A DNA stretch of 64,000 nt, from contig OX388322.1 of NCBI GenBank assembly GCA_947579605.1, positions 2,232,001 to 2,296,000 of the forward strand. The letters are read 5' to 3'. A program made the position numbers and the translations under genes. This DNA is from Athripsodes cinereus. Its lineage: Eukaryota; Arthropoda; Insecta; Trichoptera; Leptoceridae. The notes beneath the pieces were generated by a model. It had not been told where the DNA came from. It did no database searches and saw only the letters and a list, made by a program, of their open reading frames with translations. This document shows, piece by piece, positions 43,000 through 54,044 of this stretch (within the stretch, counting starts at the first letter, position 1; each line of letters opens with the position of its first letter).

Positions 43000-43345
43000 T
43001 TAACCGTGTATGTAACATTACTTAAAAGTTAAAACGTTCTTTCCAAAAAATTACACGTAGTGTTTACGAAAAATTAATAAAAACTGTTTGATCCTTACAG
43101 AATAAATTAAATAAATAAAAAAAACGTGAATTGTGTGGAGTTGTAACAATTTTTTTAAACAATGAATAAATTACAATTTTGTATGAAACGGATTTTCATG
43201 TAATTAACTAACTCAGAGGAGTGTGATCGTATTCAAAACGAGGTTAATTATCAATCTATTCACTAGATAAAAAAGTTTCCTAATGCATCGTAATGGCATA
43301 TTTTAACAAATCAGTTTACCTCTTTACATGGCATCCTAATAACGC
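43000..43345. other. Non-coding
   Basis: A/T-rich; nothing recognised. Confidence 0.5.
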
Positions 43346-43349
43346 CTAC

Positions 43350-43445
43350 AGAATTACTCTTGACACAATCTATATACGATCTTAATCTTGTCTTGATCTC
43401 AACCCTACGTTGCGTGAAGTGACTATAGTAAAAAATACGTGCATG
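43350..43445. mobile_element. MITE-A left half
   Basis: 'attactcttgacacaatcta', 'cgatcttaatcttgtcttga' and 'gcgtgaagtgactatagtaa' match the left arm of 24213-24425. The right arm is missing. Confidence 0.75.
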
Positions 43446-43524
43446 CCAATCCCGCGGTAGCTGAGAATACTTAGTCGTTTTCAACATTTATATGAGTATC
43501 ATGGTTGTATTATGTGATAGAGGC

Positions 43525-43668
43525 CCCTTTAGCGGGTTAGTTGGGAGACATCGCATTTTAGCGATAAACTCGCCCTCTGTGCATTGAATTGTATAAATGA
43601 TATTTTCTATGTTAATTTGTTTTATTGTAAACAATGTACAGTAAAGAATTAAATAAATAAATAAATAA
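43525..43668 (+). repeat. CR1-like LINE 3' UTR
   Basis: 'gggttagttgggagacatcg', 'agcgataaactcgccctctg', 'aacaatgtacagtaaagaat' and (aaat)n at 43648-43668. 5'-truncated. Confidence 0.75.
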
Positions 43669-43975
43669 AACATTCAATTTTCAACAAGTTTGGTACACAA
43701 ACTCTCAAAACTTGTTGACCCTACGAACATTTTGATTTGATAAAATATGAAAACAAATATTAATTACCAAAATCAAACTTTAACTTTAAAAGAAAAATGA
43801 TTTTAGCTTCATATTATTCGTTTATAAAAAAGCATATTTCTAAAAATCTAATTCGGGGGTGTGTTTGGTACATAAATGCACGAGAATCCTACAAATTTTC
43901 ATATTCTTTTTTTTAATATTACGAATACTTAGATAGTTATTACAATTATAGAACAAATAAATTCTATTTTTTACG
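43668..43975 (+). repeat. Half of the long-inverted-repeat element
   Basis: From 'aacattcaattttcaacaag' to 'gttattacaattatagaac' this matches the left half of 8806-9514, including 'cattttgatttgataaaat' and 'ttcgggggtgtgtttggtac', without the TTAA terminus. It abuts the LINE tail on the left and a LINE coding scrap on the right. Confidence 0.7.
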
Positions 43976-44065
43976 CCCAAGACAGGGAAGCTTTCTCCCA
44001 AATGGTAATCAACGTCCGAGGACCCGGTAAGACACGTGAAAAAGAAGAAGATACTCAATATCATA
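43973..44065 (+). pseudogene. Probable LINE C-terminal scrap
   Basis: The frame reads AQDREAFSQMVINVRGPGKT then REKEED, resembling the last residues of RTE/CR1-type proteins (A.DR..W..MV.NV followed by acidic/basic tail). The similarity is short and assignment to a clade is not possible. Confidence 0.4.
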
Positions 44066-44069
44066 GCTC

Positions 44070-44735
44070 TCACATATCGCTAAGAGTTTACAGCTCTTAA
44101 GTCTCGACAGAGTGCGACCATCTAATCCATTTTTTTTACTAAGATTATTCATAAAGTGTTAAATATGTATTTATAACCGTCGCGAAATATTGATACATAA
44201 TTATATAGTTATCGTCTTCGTATGGCTTAGTAATAATTAATAAAAATATGAAAGGTATTAGTGTTTAAATAACCACACAGCTTTCGTGATTAGTGGTGGT
44301 ATTAAAATAGTGTTCGTTTAAAGTAGTTCTGTTTTCAGAAGGCCAATAATGACGTAAAAAGTGTTGACCGATTTCAAAAGCAATTAGAAACAGACATGAT
44401 ACAATGATTCTTGAAGAAATAATTCGACCTATAATTTTTTGAATAATTAATCTACCCTTGTACTTGTTAAGAAGATAAATTTCGACACTAAGTATTTTTA
44501 TATCCATTGTTATGTCATTGTTGTCTTTGTATTTTTTTAAATTTATGTAAACATGTAAAAAGCTTCTTGCCGTATATATTTCAATAAATAAATAAATAAA
44601 AAAATGAATAATATCCTTCTAAAAAATGATCCAATAAGGACCAACTATCGGTCCCTACTGTATTACTTCATACATATACTAAAGTTATGGCAAAATGCGC
44701 CGATGAGTTATGAGAAATGATTTATCATGTGAATG
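44070..44735. other. Non-coding
   Basis: A/T-rich. A LINE- or transcript-like A/T-rich end with AATAAATAAATAAAT lies at 44582-44600. No gene. Confidence 0.45.
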
Positions 44736-44739
44736 TTCG

Positions 44740-44910
44740 AAAAAAGTTGGCCAAAAAGAGAACTGCTTTATTCATCCACTAGGTTTCTGATGGTCTGGAC
44801 AATCCTCTTTCACAATATGACATCGGAGCGTGTCAAATTTTTGGTAAGAGTTGAGGTTCTTAACAGAGAAGGCTTCTTTTGTATTTTCTAGTGTTTCCAA
44901 AAGGAGTGTT
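44740..44910 (+). repeat. RTE-like LINE tail, highly decayed
   Basis: 'aagttggccaaaaagagaac', 'gtctggacaatcctctttca', 'caatatgacatcggagcgtg' and 'ttctagtgtttccaaaagga' follow the order of 24661-24870 with many losses. It sits just downstream of the 2.95-kb exon. Confidence 0.6.
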
Positions 44911-44979
44911 TAGAGTAGAAAAATACAAAAACATATACATTCAAATTCGACAAAATTAAAAAATAAATTGTGTACTTAC

Positions 44980-47931
44980 ACTTTTCCTTTCCCGTTGCTG
45001 GTGCTCGCTCCATTAGCTATACTCGCTGTGTCCTCCATTGATTTATGCATCATCACTTTTTCCATTGGAATATTACCACTCTGCACTTCCACGTCTGGAT
45101 CACCTTTGATAATCTTCTCAGTCACGTGTTCTTCTGGAGCCTTTCCTCGCGCCTTCTCATTCACAATCGTCACCGTTGGTGTTAAAGTCTCTTTCTTTAC
45201 TACTTCTTCCTTCTTAGCAACATCTTCTTTTACTTTCATTACTTCTGCAGGTGCCGGCGATGGTTTTGGTTCACTTGGTTTAAGAGATTCTTTAACTGTT
45301 GCTTCAACTGGTGTTAGTCCTTTTTCACTACTTTTTTTCGTCAAAATAGAACTCACATCTTTTTCTGCTTCTTTGGCAACACTTTTAACTTCTTCCGTAA
45401 CTTTTGCTGTAACATCTGCTTTAACTTCTTCAACTTTCTTAACTCCATTACTAACGGCTTCTCCCATTTTTGAGTCTGCTTTAGCAGCCATTGTTTCAGC
45501 CTTTTTAACTTCCCCATTAACACTTTTAATTACTTCATCTGCCTTTTTAATTGTATCATCCACCTTGCTCGCTGCCGTCTCAGTCTTTTCAGCTAATTTA
45601 TTAGTTTTATCTGCAGCTTTTTCTACCTTCTTTATTTTTTCTCTAATATCTTCGAAACTTGATTGACTACTATTCAAAATATTATCGATTTTCATTTTGA
45701 CGTTCGCAACTTTAGGATCTAAAGGAGTTTTAATTGGTTTAAGTTTCATATCATTTTGCACTATAATTGAATCACTTCTGAGGAGGCCGTTTTTGTCTTC
45801 TTTTGTATCTTTTCCTTCTTTCGCACTTCCGATACTTGATTTACTTGCTGTTTTCTGAATGGTTATATTTTCTCCCAACTTTTTACTCTCTTTACTCTCT
45901 TCACCACCATTATCTTCTTCATTTGATTGTGCTAATTTTGCTGCCATAGAATCAGATGAACTATTTCTATCAAAAACTCTTCTTTCTCTAGCTTTTTCTA
46001 AAGCACTCGGAAGTTGGCTGGTAACTTTTGCTGCAATTTCTAAAGGTTGAGCTGTAATGGCTGCAGTTGTCATTGATACAACATTTGTTTTCGTGAGAGG
46101 AATAAGTTTTTCCATGTTTAATCCCAAATGACTTAATTTATCATATTGTGTTTCTGAGTCTTGTTTATCAATATCATCCGTATTTGTTTCCTTTTTGTTA
46201 GTACTTTTCTTGGGTTTGGATCTTGAACTACTTTTTCCTTTTCCTGTTGGTTCTTCAGTCATCTCTTCGACATCTTTCATACTAGGTCTTCTCTTCGTTC
46301 CAGGTTTGTCCCTTACACTCTTTATACTATTAGATCTTGTTAATGGTTTGATACTACCACGACTGTCAGTACGTTTTAAATCTGGTTTAGTATTACTAGA
46401 AAGATTAATTTTTGATGCGATACTTGAACGACTGTTAATGCGTTTCAATTGAAACCTCTTTTCAGTTTCACTAGAATCTGAGCGATTAGACATACGTTCC
46501 TCTCTTCCTGATGTATTTTTGGAATAAGATGGTTTTGAAACTGGAGAAAATCTTGTCACTGACGGAGTTTTCTTTAGTGGATTAGTATCTTTAACGGGTC
46601 CTCTATTTATTGCACCTCTTGAAGGAGCCCTGGATGGTGTTCTAGATGTAGTTGGAGAAGTAACCAAACTCTTTGCCGTTCTGTTTGGCACTCTAGTAGG
46701 AGACATAACTTTTGGAGTACCTGGCTTACTTTTTGTTTCCATTTTTTTTGTACCAGCTTTTTCATAAATATTCCCTCTAGACTTACTTCTGACAACGCTA
46801 CCACCAGTTTTGCTCGCTTGGGCACCATTCTTCAATTGAGTAAAACTCTTCGCTTGGTACGTTGTTTTTTCATCTTCCAATGGATCAGGCACAGGACTCT
46901 TGTCTGGTGTGGATACTATCGGTGATAATCTTTTGGAGTTAAGGTTTTTGTGTGACGGAGGTGGACCAGGTCTTCCAGGTGATTTTGGAGGTTTTGATTT
47001 TAATATTGAAGGTCCTGGCAATAAATTACTACTACTTTTACTTCTTACTTTGGCAGGATTGATATCAATTGGTTTATTATCTATATCAGTTATAATTGAA
47101 AATACTCTATTATCGTTTATACTACTTGTGCTATTTGATATAAATCTACCATCAGGAGAAATCGCATTGCACATAATACTTGGTTCATTGAAATAATCTC
47201 TTTCATCCATCGGTGGAGTAAGAGAGTTTTGCCTTTTTGGTATTCTAGATCTATGAGTAGGCGATCCACTTTTAGATTGTGGTAACGATACTACATTACG
47301 AGGAGAGACTTTTGGTGGTCTTCTTCCAAAGACTTCAAAGCCATCTCTATTATTAATTATTCTTGTATTTGGCACAGCTATATTTTCGTAATGGAGTAAC
47401 GCTGAGGGTGATCCAGATCTAGATCGCAAACTTGTTTGTGCCATTCTGGCTAGCTCTTTTGGATCTATGATACCTAATTCTTTCAAAATTTCCATTTCTT
47501 CTTCTAGTCGTTTCTGTTCAGCTATTTCTTGATTTCTTTCTCTGTTGAACTCACTGAGTTCTTTAACAACTTCTATATTTTCTTTAATATAATCTCTTGC
47601 TGGTGTTTGCGATCGCTCATAAACAAAAGGATTTCTTGAATCTATTTTTGATGCGACCTCTGCTTTGCTCAAAGAATTGGCTCTTGACCTCAAAGGAGAG
47701 GGAGCTCTTGAAGTTCTTGGTGTGGTGTGTCTTGACACAGAATCTGCTTTGAATCCTTTCCCTCGGAATGGTGACACTCTTCCAGTTGGATTTGGTGGCA
47801 AAGGTACGACTGCTGGGACTGTTGAAGATTCCTGACTCTCTGTTTCAGATGGTGGAGGCGCTGCGGATGCAACCGCATCTCCGAGGATGGCAAAGGCTGT
47901 TATCCTATGCGACCTTGCTGCTGGTGGAATC
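44980..47931 (-). CDS. Large internal exon of an unrecognised Ser/Lys/Pro-rich protein
   Basis: The acceptor 'ctttttcag' ends at 47932. The exon then runs 2952 bp with no stop to a strong donor GTAAGT (44979-44974), so reading through would stop within two codons. It encodes about 984 residues. In order: a Pro-rich start (IPPAARSH, SAAPPPSETE); a short charged coiled coil (ERNQEIAEQKRLEEEMEILK) near residues 540-565 of the joined protein; a long basic Ser/Thr/Pro/Arg region with many SPxR/SRSGSP-type sites and PPP clusters; then at about 1165-1275 a Lys/Ala/Glu/Val helical stretch (KIKKVEKAADKTNK, then VDDTIKKADEVIKSVN) with heptad-like spacing. Composition suggests a disordered, phosphorylated, cytoskeleton-associated type protein. 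That is inference; no enzymatic domain or family signature is seen. The last codon is split (GT| = Val), so at least one more exon lies at lower coordinates. Confidence 0.9.
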
Positions 47932-49024
47932 CTGAAAAAGAAAACAATTATCAATGAATCGCAAAAATCAAGGATAATAAACTTCAATTAGATACATTTC
48001 AGTGCCTATAAAATTTAAAATTTAATCTCATGCTATTTTTTAGGACTATTTTTATTAACACAAACGAACATTTACACTATAAACTTCCACACCATACAGT
48101 CGGTTAATAATATAAAATTTATATCTTTCATCTACATAACCGATATTTTATTTAACACATCAAAATCACTGAGATCCTCGAAATTAAAACTGAAAAACGG
48201 GTAATTTTTTTTCACTTTAAGTGTTTTCGATATTAAATCAGTTTTTAAAATTAATTTACTCGAGAATGGAAGCGGATTTTCAAACTGCAGTGTAGCTAAC
48301 GGAAATATGAACAACTATGCAATCATTGAATATTTGTGAAAATTGGATAGATGTAACTTTGCCTCTAAACCCCTCATTTGAGGCAGCTGTCTTAATTTTA
48401 AATAATAAATTAAATTTTCTACATAATTATTACACCTTGACTTTGAACAACGCTTTTAAATTTGCGAGTGTTCTTCCGCTTACGATGTAATGCAAATATA
48501 TGCACACAGTTTTGTTATAATAATTGTTATAAGTATTATAAATTAATACAACATAGCTATAAAACATAAATCGTTTTATTTTATTAACATTGAGCTTAAA
48601 GAGAATAGCTTCACTAGTCTCGTGTCGATTTATAAGCATCGAAACTCTGTATCATGCATTCCTAAAGGAAGTTTACTCATGTATGTATGCCTTGTACAAA
48701 TGACTACCTAGTTAATACCTATTTAAATATTATTATTTTTATCTTTAAAACTTCCCCCCGCACTGAGAGTACTGAGACCATAACAGCTTCTTGCCAAGGC
48801 GATCTCAGCAGGAAAAAAGCAACCCAAAATCAATAAAGAAATCAAATAAGATGGAGAAAAAAACACAAAAGAGACATCACCAAAAAGAAACAACAAAATC
48901 ATAGAAAAGCCTCTATCCGGGTAATAAAGTTATTGTAAGAGTAGGTATATTATGTTAAAAATATCAATATGAACATTCGATTCATCAAATAATGTTATAG
49001 TGGATTTATTTTGTGGACTAGTAC

Positions 49025-49140
49025 CTAGTGTTCACACTCGCCTTGTAAGCGATGGGTCGTGGGTTCAATTTCGGAGCAAACAGAATATTCAAGTAATTCT
49101 AATGTTTATACACTCACAGAGTGAAAATTCATGATTACAA
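49025..49140 (+). repeat. tRNA-headed SINE fragment (SINE-C-like)
   Basis: 'cactcgccttgtaagcgatg' followed by 'ggtcgtgggttcaatttcgg' has a B-box-like 'gggttcaattt' and resembles the head at 15866. It continues 'ctcacagagtgaaaattcat'. Confidence 0.5.
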
Positions 49141-50087
49141 AATAATATCAATATATATTTCTAAACACAGTTAATTTTTCACTATTTATTTTATAGAACT
49201 CTAAAAAAGAATATTTCTCATTTTCTTAATTGAAATGATGGGAATGATTCATCTAGAATGGTTTTAATTCAAATTACATTAATTAATTGATTAGTTTGAC
49301 GTTATATTTTCATTTTGATGTAATTAATTTTATTTATTCCATAGGAGACACACACAGAGAGTTGACAAAACATTCATAAAGAAATTGAAAACTTGTACAC
49401 CTTAACCCTTGAAGATTACAGATTATATTCAAGACCACGTATAAATTCATCTATCACCTTTACATGAAGGGGATAAAAACAAAGTCACATCAATTTTTCA
49501 AAAATTTTATCTACGAATGCAGAAATTCTCATATTTTCGTCAGTTGTACTGTAGTTTAATCTATACAATAAAATCCGCGTCTATTCTCGAATTAATCAAT
49601 TATTCAAAAAGAAATGATTTATTAGAAAATAAATTTAAAGAAGAAATATTTATGTATGTAGAGCTGTAGACCAATAATATTTATTTAGTAAGTTTTACAG
49701 ATATGTGACTCTAACGGAACAGTCTTCTACTTAACAGAAGAGCGGTTGTTTCCGGTAATTTTACATTTCAATTATTAGGTCAAGATGACAAGTCTACTAT
49801 GGCCTCAAAAACTACAATATATTAATTTGCCCATGAAAAAATTAATACCTAGTAAATTATATTGCCATGTTCACTTTATTCTTATATAAAATATTATGTT
49901 TAGAAATGTACTTGTTTTTCTTACTTATCTATAACTAAAAATTTGAAATATTTACAGGTACCAGTGTACGGCAGTTTATTTGAATGAATTTACTTACATA
50001 TTCGTTGAGACGGAAATTTTAATATAATTATATATGTGTGCCTCAAATAATAAATATGTATAGAAAATATTACAATGGTGTGTAAGT

Positions 50088-50650
50088 ATGTACCTTTACA
50101 GTAAAACAATTTTTTTTAACCTCAAAAGGTCCGAACGTATCTCCCAGTATCGGCATACTCTAAAATGGCTAACAGTGTGTCAAAGACGTGAACTTCATAT
50201 TTTATCTCTTGTTCATAAAACACTCTATTCAACGTCTTTTCCTTGCTATTTGAAAGAAAAATTCAAATATCTAGCGAGCCATGGTCTACCACTGCGTTCC
50301 AACAACGAGTGTCTTCTGGCAATTCCTACACAATCTACACATAACACCAATTTCTATTCCCAATCATTCTCAGTATGTGGTGCTCGTTGCTGGAATGATC
50401 TATCTTCTTCTCAATCTTTTAATGGGTTTAAATACGCCGTCAAGAAGCATTTACTGTCTTCTAACTCAGCATCCGTCCCCTATTTTTATTTCTGTTTAGT
50501 GTTAATGTGACGTGGTTAGATGAAAGAAATCACTATATAGAGATAATCTCGCCACTGCACATCATCACATTTTTTCTTGTGTATAGGTACTGCTTTGTTT
50601 ATTTTGTTATATTAATGATGATGTGCAAGAAGAATAAAATAAATAAAGAA
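50088..50650 (+). pseudogene. CR1-like LINE ORF2 C-terminus and 3' UTR
   Basis: The 140-residue frame holds 'RISQYRHTLKWLTVCQRREL', then 'HILSLVHKTLYSTSFPCYLK', 'LRSNNECLLAIPTQSTH' and 'SQSFSVCGARCWNDL'. This matches the post-catalytic region of CR1-group retrotransposons (R..H...L.WL....R, K.L....P.YL, RS......P, SF...A.R.WN.L). A stop near 50508 is followed by 'ctcgccactgcacatcatca' and an A/T tail (aataaaataaataaag) by 50645. The catalytic domain is missing. It lies in the intron antisense to the host gene. Confidence 0.75.
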
Positions 50651-51054
50651 AGAAGGTTATAACGGCTTGACGAATTATGCAATCTATGATTTATTTGATC
50701 AATTAGTCCTGCAGGGTTACTCTTCACATAATCTAATACTAACTTGTTTAGAATATTAACAATTTTTTTATTGTTTTACCGAATTTGGGCGCAACGTGCA
50801 GATGATAAAACCAATTAAACATCATGTCCAGATGTCTAATTGGTTTTGAGCTCTGGACATGGACATGAATATATTGAAAATCTTATTGTACAATTATGAA
50901 GAAGTTTACAAATAACATAGTATTGACTGTATCTGCAATTAATTATTACATATCAAAACTACGGTAGTTTTTACGACCGACAAAGAATTCCGGTAAGTCA
51001 CAGTCTGTAGTCAGTGTGAATTAAATATAAGTGCTTGATGTGTTTAATATTTCA

Positions 51055-51190
51055 TCAATTCGGAATTTATCACAAGTGGGGTAGCCAGCGTACCAACAAC
51101 ATGTAATTAACATGCAAGATGTCCTATCTGTATCAATAAAAGTTAAGAATTTTGCATTAGGTGGCATACTTCAGCACTTAAAACTTTTCT
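51055..51190 (-). repeat. SINE-B 3' half, reversed
   Basis: 'cacaagtggggtagccagcg', 'aacatgcaagatgtcctatc' and 'aggtggcatacttcagcact' are the reverse complement of the SINE-B body and tail. Confidence 0.65.
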
Positions 51191-51261
51191 CAAAACGTGA
51201 TGCTAAACGAATTCATGTATAATTTATTTTAGAAGGATTAATTATGTATCTAACAGTTTCG

Positions 51262-51412
51262 AAACATTTTGAATGTTTTTAGTATTCAAGTTACTCGATT
51301 ATTTAAATCGCGATTGATTTCGTATTGTAAATGGTAAAGGTTTGCCAAAACGATCGCGATTTTAATAATCAAGTAATGGAAGTGCGTTGTAGAGTACTGA
51401 AAACATTCAAAA
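51262..51412. mobile_element. Foldback element (~150 bp)
   Basis: The outer arms 'cgaaacattttgaatgtttt' and 'gaaaacattcaaaacg' pair. The inner 'caagttactcgattatttaa', 'atcgcgat' and 'atcgcgattttaataatcaag' also pair. A related but different copy begins at 63830 (attaattatgtaacagttcc, gacattctgaatg, gttacttgattat). Confidence 0.6.
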
Positions 51413-51714
51413 CGAATTCATGTATTTTACAGGACACTCGAAAACTAACAGAAAATTTTGGGACACTTATGCTCAACCGACGACTCTATGGGATAACTGT
51501 AAAATAACTTTGTCAATGTTACCAAATACAAAACACTAATCGATATTGTTTTAAAAATAACTAACATTGATAATGGAAATTCACGTAATTCTGTTGCTTT
51601 ATGCAAATGTGGTCTTGAATTCAATTTTGCCTTGATCGGTAATGTCATCCATATACTATAATAATAATAATCAGGACAATTTATTGAGCGCCGTTTTGTG
51701 GTACAAACCACCGC

Positions 51715-52165
51715 AAGGGCGCATTTTAGAGTTTTTTTTATTTATTTATTGTTATTTATCAAATTTTAATATATTTTATAAATTTAATTTAACTTTTAAA
51801 TTTTTTTAATGTATTTCTAATTGTCACAAATTTGAAATATGAAACAATTATGTGAGTTCTAATTGTAGGTATTATTATTTGTCCCAAATTTTATTCACTA
51901 GTTCATTTGTTTTTAAATTTGGAATTTTTAATTAGTTTGAAAGTAATTTAACACTTAAAAAACAATTATCTTTATAAAACTATTGAAACTAAAAACACTG
52001 TATTAAAATTTTGATAATTTGATGTCTAATAAAATCCATCAAAACAAATAGGTACCTACTAGGTTAACCTCATTGCTGAACTTAAATGTTTTATAATAAA
52101 TGACCTTTAACAGGACACTCGAAAACTTACAGAAAAGAGTGAGAGAACTATTCTTAGAAACCAAA
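51715..52165. other. A/T-rich intron sequence
   Basis: Very A/T-rich. A SINE-B scrap in reverse ('caggacactcgaaaacttac', then 'agaaaagagtgagagaac') lies at 52111-52150, right beside the hairpin. Nothing else recognised. Confidence 0.5.
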
Positions 52166-52166
52166 C

Positions 52167-52239
52167 TCGTTTACACCAAACCATATAATTCTAAGACTCT
52201 ACGAATCTTAGAATTATATGGTTTGGTGTAAACGAGTGG
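52167..52239. other. Perfect 32-bp hairpin in the intron
   Basis: The arm 52167-52198 (ACTCGTTTACACC...TTCTAAGA) is exactly complementary to 52208-52239, with a 9-base loop (ctctacgaa). The immediate left context is a reversed SINE-B scrap and the right context repeats the word 'taaacgagtggatga' seen at 15099. It may be a microfoldback made at a SINE or a pre-miRNA-like stem. A 32-bp stem with no mismatch is more typical of a recent inverted duplication. Confidence 0.7.
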
Positions 52240-52542
52240 ATGACCGTCAAACATAGAATAGATTTTTTTACGTAATCAACCAAATGTATTTTTCTTATTT
52301 TTTATATTATTTATATAGTATTATTTCTATTAAAATTGTTGTTAATTATTTTACCCTGCAACAATGTATCAAACCACAAATTGAAAAAGAAATGGATTAG
52401 TGTATAACACTATTTAAACCTAAATTTATGATAATCTTGCTTTGATGAAATATTTGAAAAGCTTACCAATCTTTTGTAATATCTTCCAAAAACAGGCTCA
52501 TTGACAAATTAATTATAATTTTACAGGAGAGCAAAATATAAA

Positions 52543-52781
52543 ACCCCCGGTAAAGAATTGGTCTCCCACTCTCAGTTTTTGAGTGTCCTGTAAAAGGCAG
52601 GTGTTCGAAAAAATTAAGACATTGTACATCTTAAATTCAGCGATGAGGTTTGCCACCCATCCTGAATGTCTTGATTTTATATTGGCACGAAGAGGACAGT
52701 TTGCATGTTTCTTACATGCAGCTGATCTGCTGGCTACCCCACTTGTGGGATATGCCGTGATGGTATAGTAGTAGTAGTAGT
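52543..52781 (+). repeat. SINE-B, best-preserved copy
   Basis: In order: 'acccccggtaaagaattgg', 'tctcccactctcagtttttg', 'agtgtcctgtaaaaggcagg', 'cagcgatgaggtttgccacc', 'catcctgaatgtcttgattt', 'ttggcacgaagaggacagtt', 'gcatgtttcttacatgcagc', 'ggctaccccacttgtgggat', then (tag)n at 52765-52781. No A or B box was recognised, so this may be a SINE of unusual origin or a non-autonomous LINE derivative. It lies 32 bp downstream of the splice donor, inside the intron and antisense to the gene. Confidence 0.85.
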
Positions 52782-52812
52782 GTAATTAAAAAATAAACAA
52801 ATTAATACTCAC

Positions 52813-54041
52813 TTGAATGATGATACAGTTGAAGATACAGACTCCAAATCGGCTGCTGGTGGCTGAGAAGCTGCAGTTCCGAGCACTTTAAAAGGCTCCG
52901 AATGGGGCAAAGGAGCCACATCAGTTACAACATCAGTCTCATCACTAAACCTTCTTCCTTCATCACTCCCAGTTGTGTCTTTACTATCCTGACTACTTCC
53001 ATTATCCTTAATACTTCTGTAAAACCTTTCCGTATATCCTTCAGCAAGAGCTCTGCTTCTCCTATATTTTTCAACACCAGCTTCACTCACGTTTAAAACA
53101 ACGTGTTTCAAATAAAAATCGTCACCAAAATTTTCCTTTAAATGAACAAATTCTCTCAATTTGAAAGCTGGTTCTTCTTGGTTAGTAATAGATTTTGTAG
53201 GGTTCGTCACGGGATTCACAATTGCGACATTTTTACTAACTAAATCATCATCGATTGTGTCTACGGAACCTCCTCTATCGAAACTGAAAGTTCTTGGTAG
53301 AGTAACCTGTTTAGGTTTCACAACAGTCACTTTACTAACACTTGAGTTTGAACTTATATCACTTTTACTATCTTTCACTGATACAGACAAATCACTAGTC
53401 CTTCTTTGAATAACATTCAAATTCACAGGACTATTATGTCTAGTTTTAACACTAATATTTGAACTTCTTTCTGAACCTGAATCACTCTTTTGTAGAACAC
53501 TTTGTTTTACTCTAACTTTAGCAGTTGCTGGTTGGGATAATGATTGTTTTGGTTTGGGTTGAACTGATTTCACTTTTTCACTTGATAAAATCGTTGAAGT
53601 CCTCACGGAACTCGTATCACTCAATTTTTCTGAATAATTTGAGTTCGTATCGAAATTCACGTTCGGTCCGAATAACAAATTCTCATAATTACTGTTATCC
53701 TGTTTTAGTTTCCTTTCAAAGTCTGTATTTGTTGGGAAGATCGTTGGTGATGGTGCTCTACTTCCTGATTTGGAGTATCCTCCAAATATCCTCTCTTTCG
53801 CTAGTCTGACATTTATATCATCTTCAAAAGGATCTAATATTTGTTCTCTTGCCTTTTTTATTGTTTCTAGATCTGTAGGAAGTATGTCAGGGCCTATGAG
53901 TCTTTGGGTTAGTATATCACTCTGTTCGTCAGCCTCTCTTGGCTTTGGTGTGAAGGCATATGGTGTTCTAGCCAATTCCCTCTCGACACTGCTCGCCCTA
54001 TGACGGCTGAAGAGTGACTGTTGACTAGCTACACCGCGCAT
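52813..54041 (-). CDS. Coding exon with probable start, same gene as 44980-47931
   Basis: The frame begins at ATG 54041-54039 (context ttcaagATGCG), and an in-frame TAA lies upstream at about 54095. The preceding 'attattcaag' could alternatively be a splice acceptor, so the true N-terminus may lie further up. The exon gives 409 codons plus 2 nt before donor GTGAGT. It starts MRGVASQQSLFSRHRASSVE and is rich in Ser, Asp, Lys and Arg, with charged helices (DLETIKKAREQILDPFEDDI, then RLAKERIFGGYSKSG) and many SxS/SSN repeats. The end (residues ~300-360) is more ordered in look: 'FKLREFVHLKENFGDDFYLK' and 'EAGVEKYRRSRALAEG'. No known domain identified. The exon's last 25 residues (VLGTAASQPPAADLESVSST) resemble the start of the next exon (ILGDAVASAAPPPSETES). 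Confidence 0.88.
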
Positions 54042-54044
54042 CTT

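Larger units (their letters stand above)
47932..52812 (-). other. Intron joining the two large exons (4881 bp)
   Basis: Begins GTGAGT at 52812 and ends CAG at 47932. Exon phases fit: 2 nt before plus 1 nt after make an AAG codon, giving '...VSSFK|IPPAARSH'. It contains a CR1-like fragment (50088-50650), a SINE-C-like head (49030-49075), a reversed SINE-B piece (51055-51190), a foldback (51262-51412), a perfect hairpin (52167-52239) and a full SINE-B (52543-52781). The first ~1 kb and 49150-50080 are plain A/T-rich DNA. Alternative exons inside cannot be excluded. Confidence 0.75.

Noticed and set aside
44968..45666. A 232-codon open frame on the plus strand
   Set aside because: It is exactly antisense to the large coding exon. 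Its hydrophobic Ser/Thr/Leu/Val make-up is what the reverse complement of Lys/Glu/Ala-rich helical coding sequence produces.
46195..47196. Several plus-strand frames and a second minus-strand frame across 45.8-47.9 kb
   Set aside because: All overlap the exon 44980-47931 in other frames; none has a domain or splice context.
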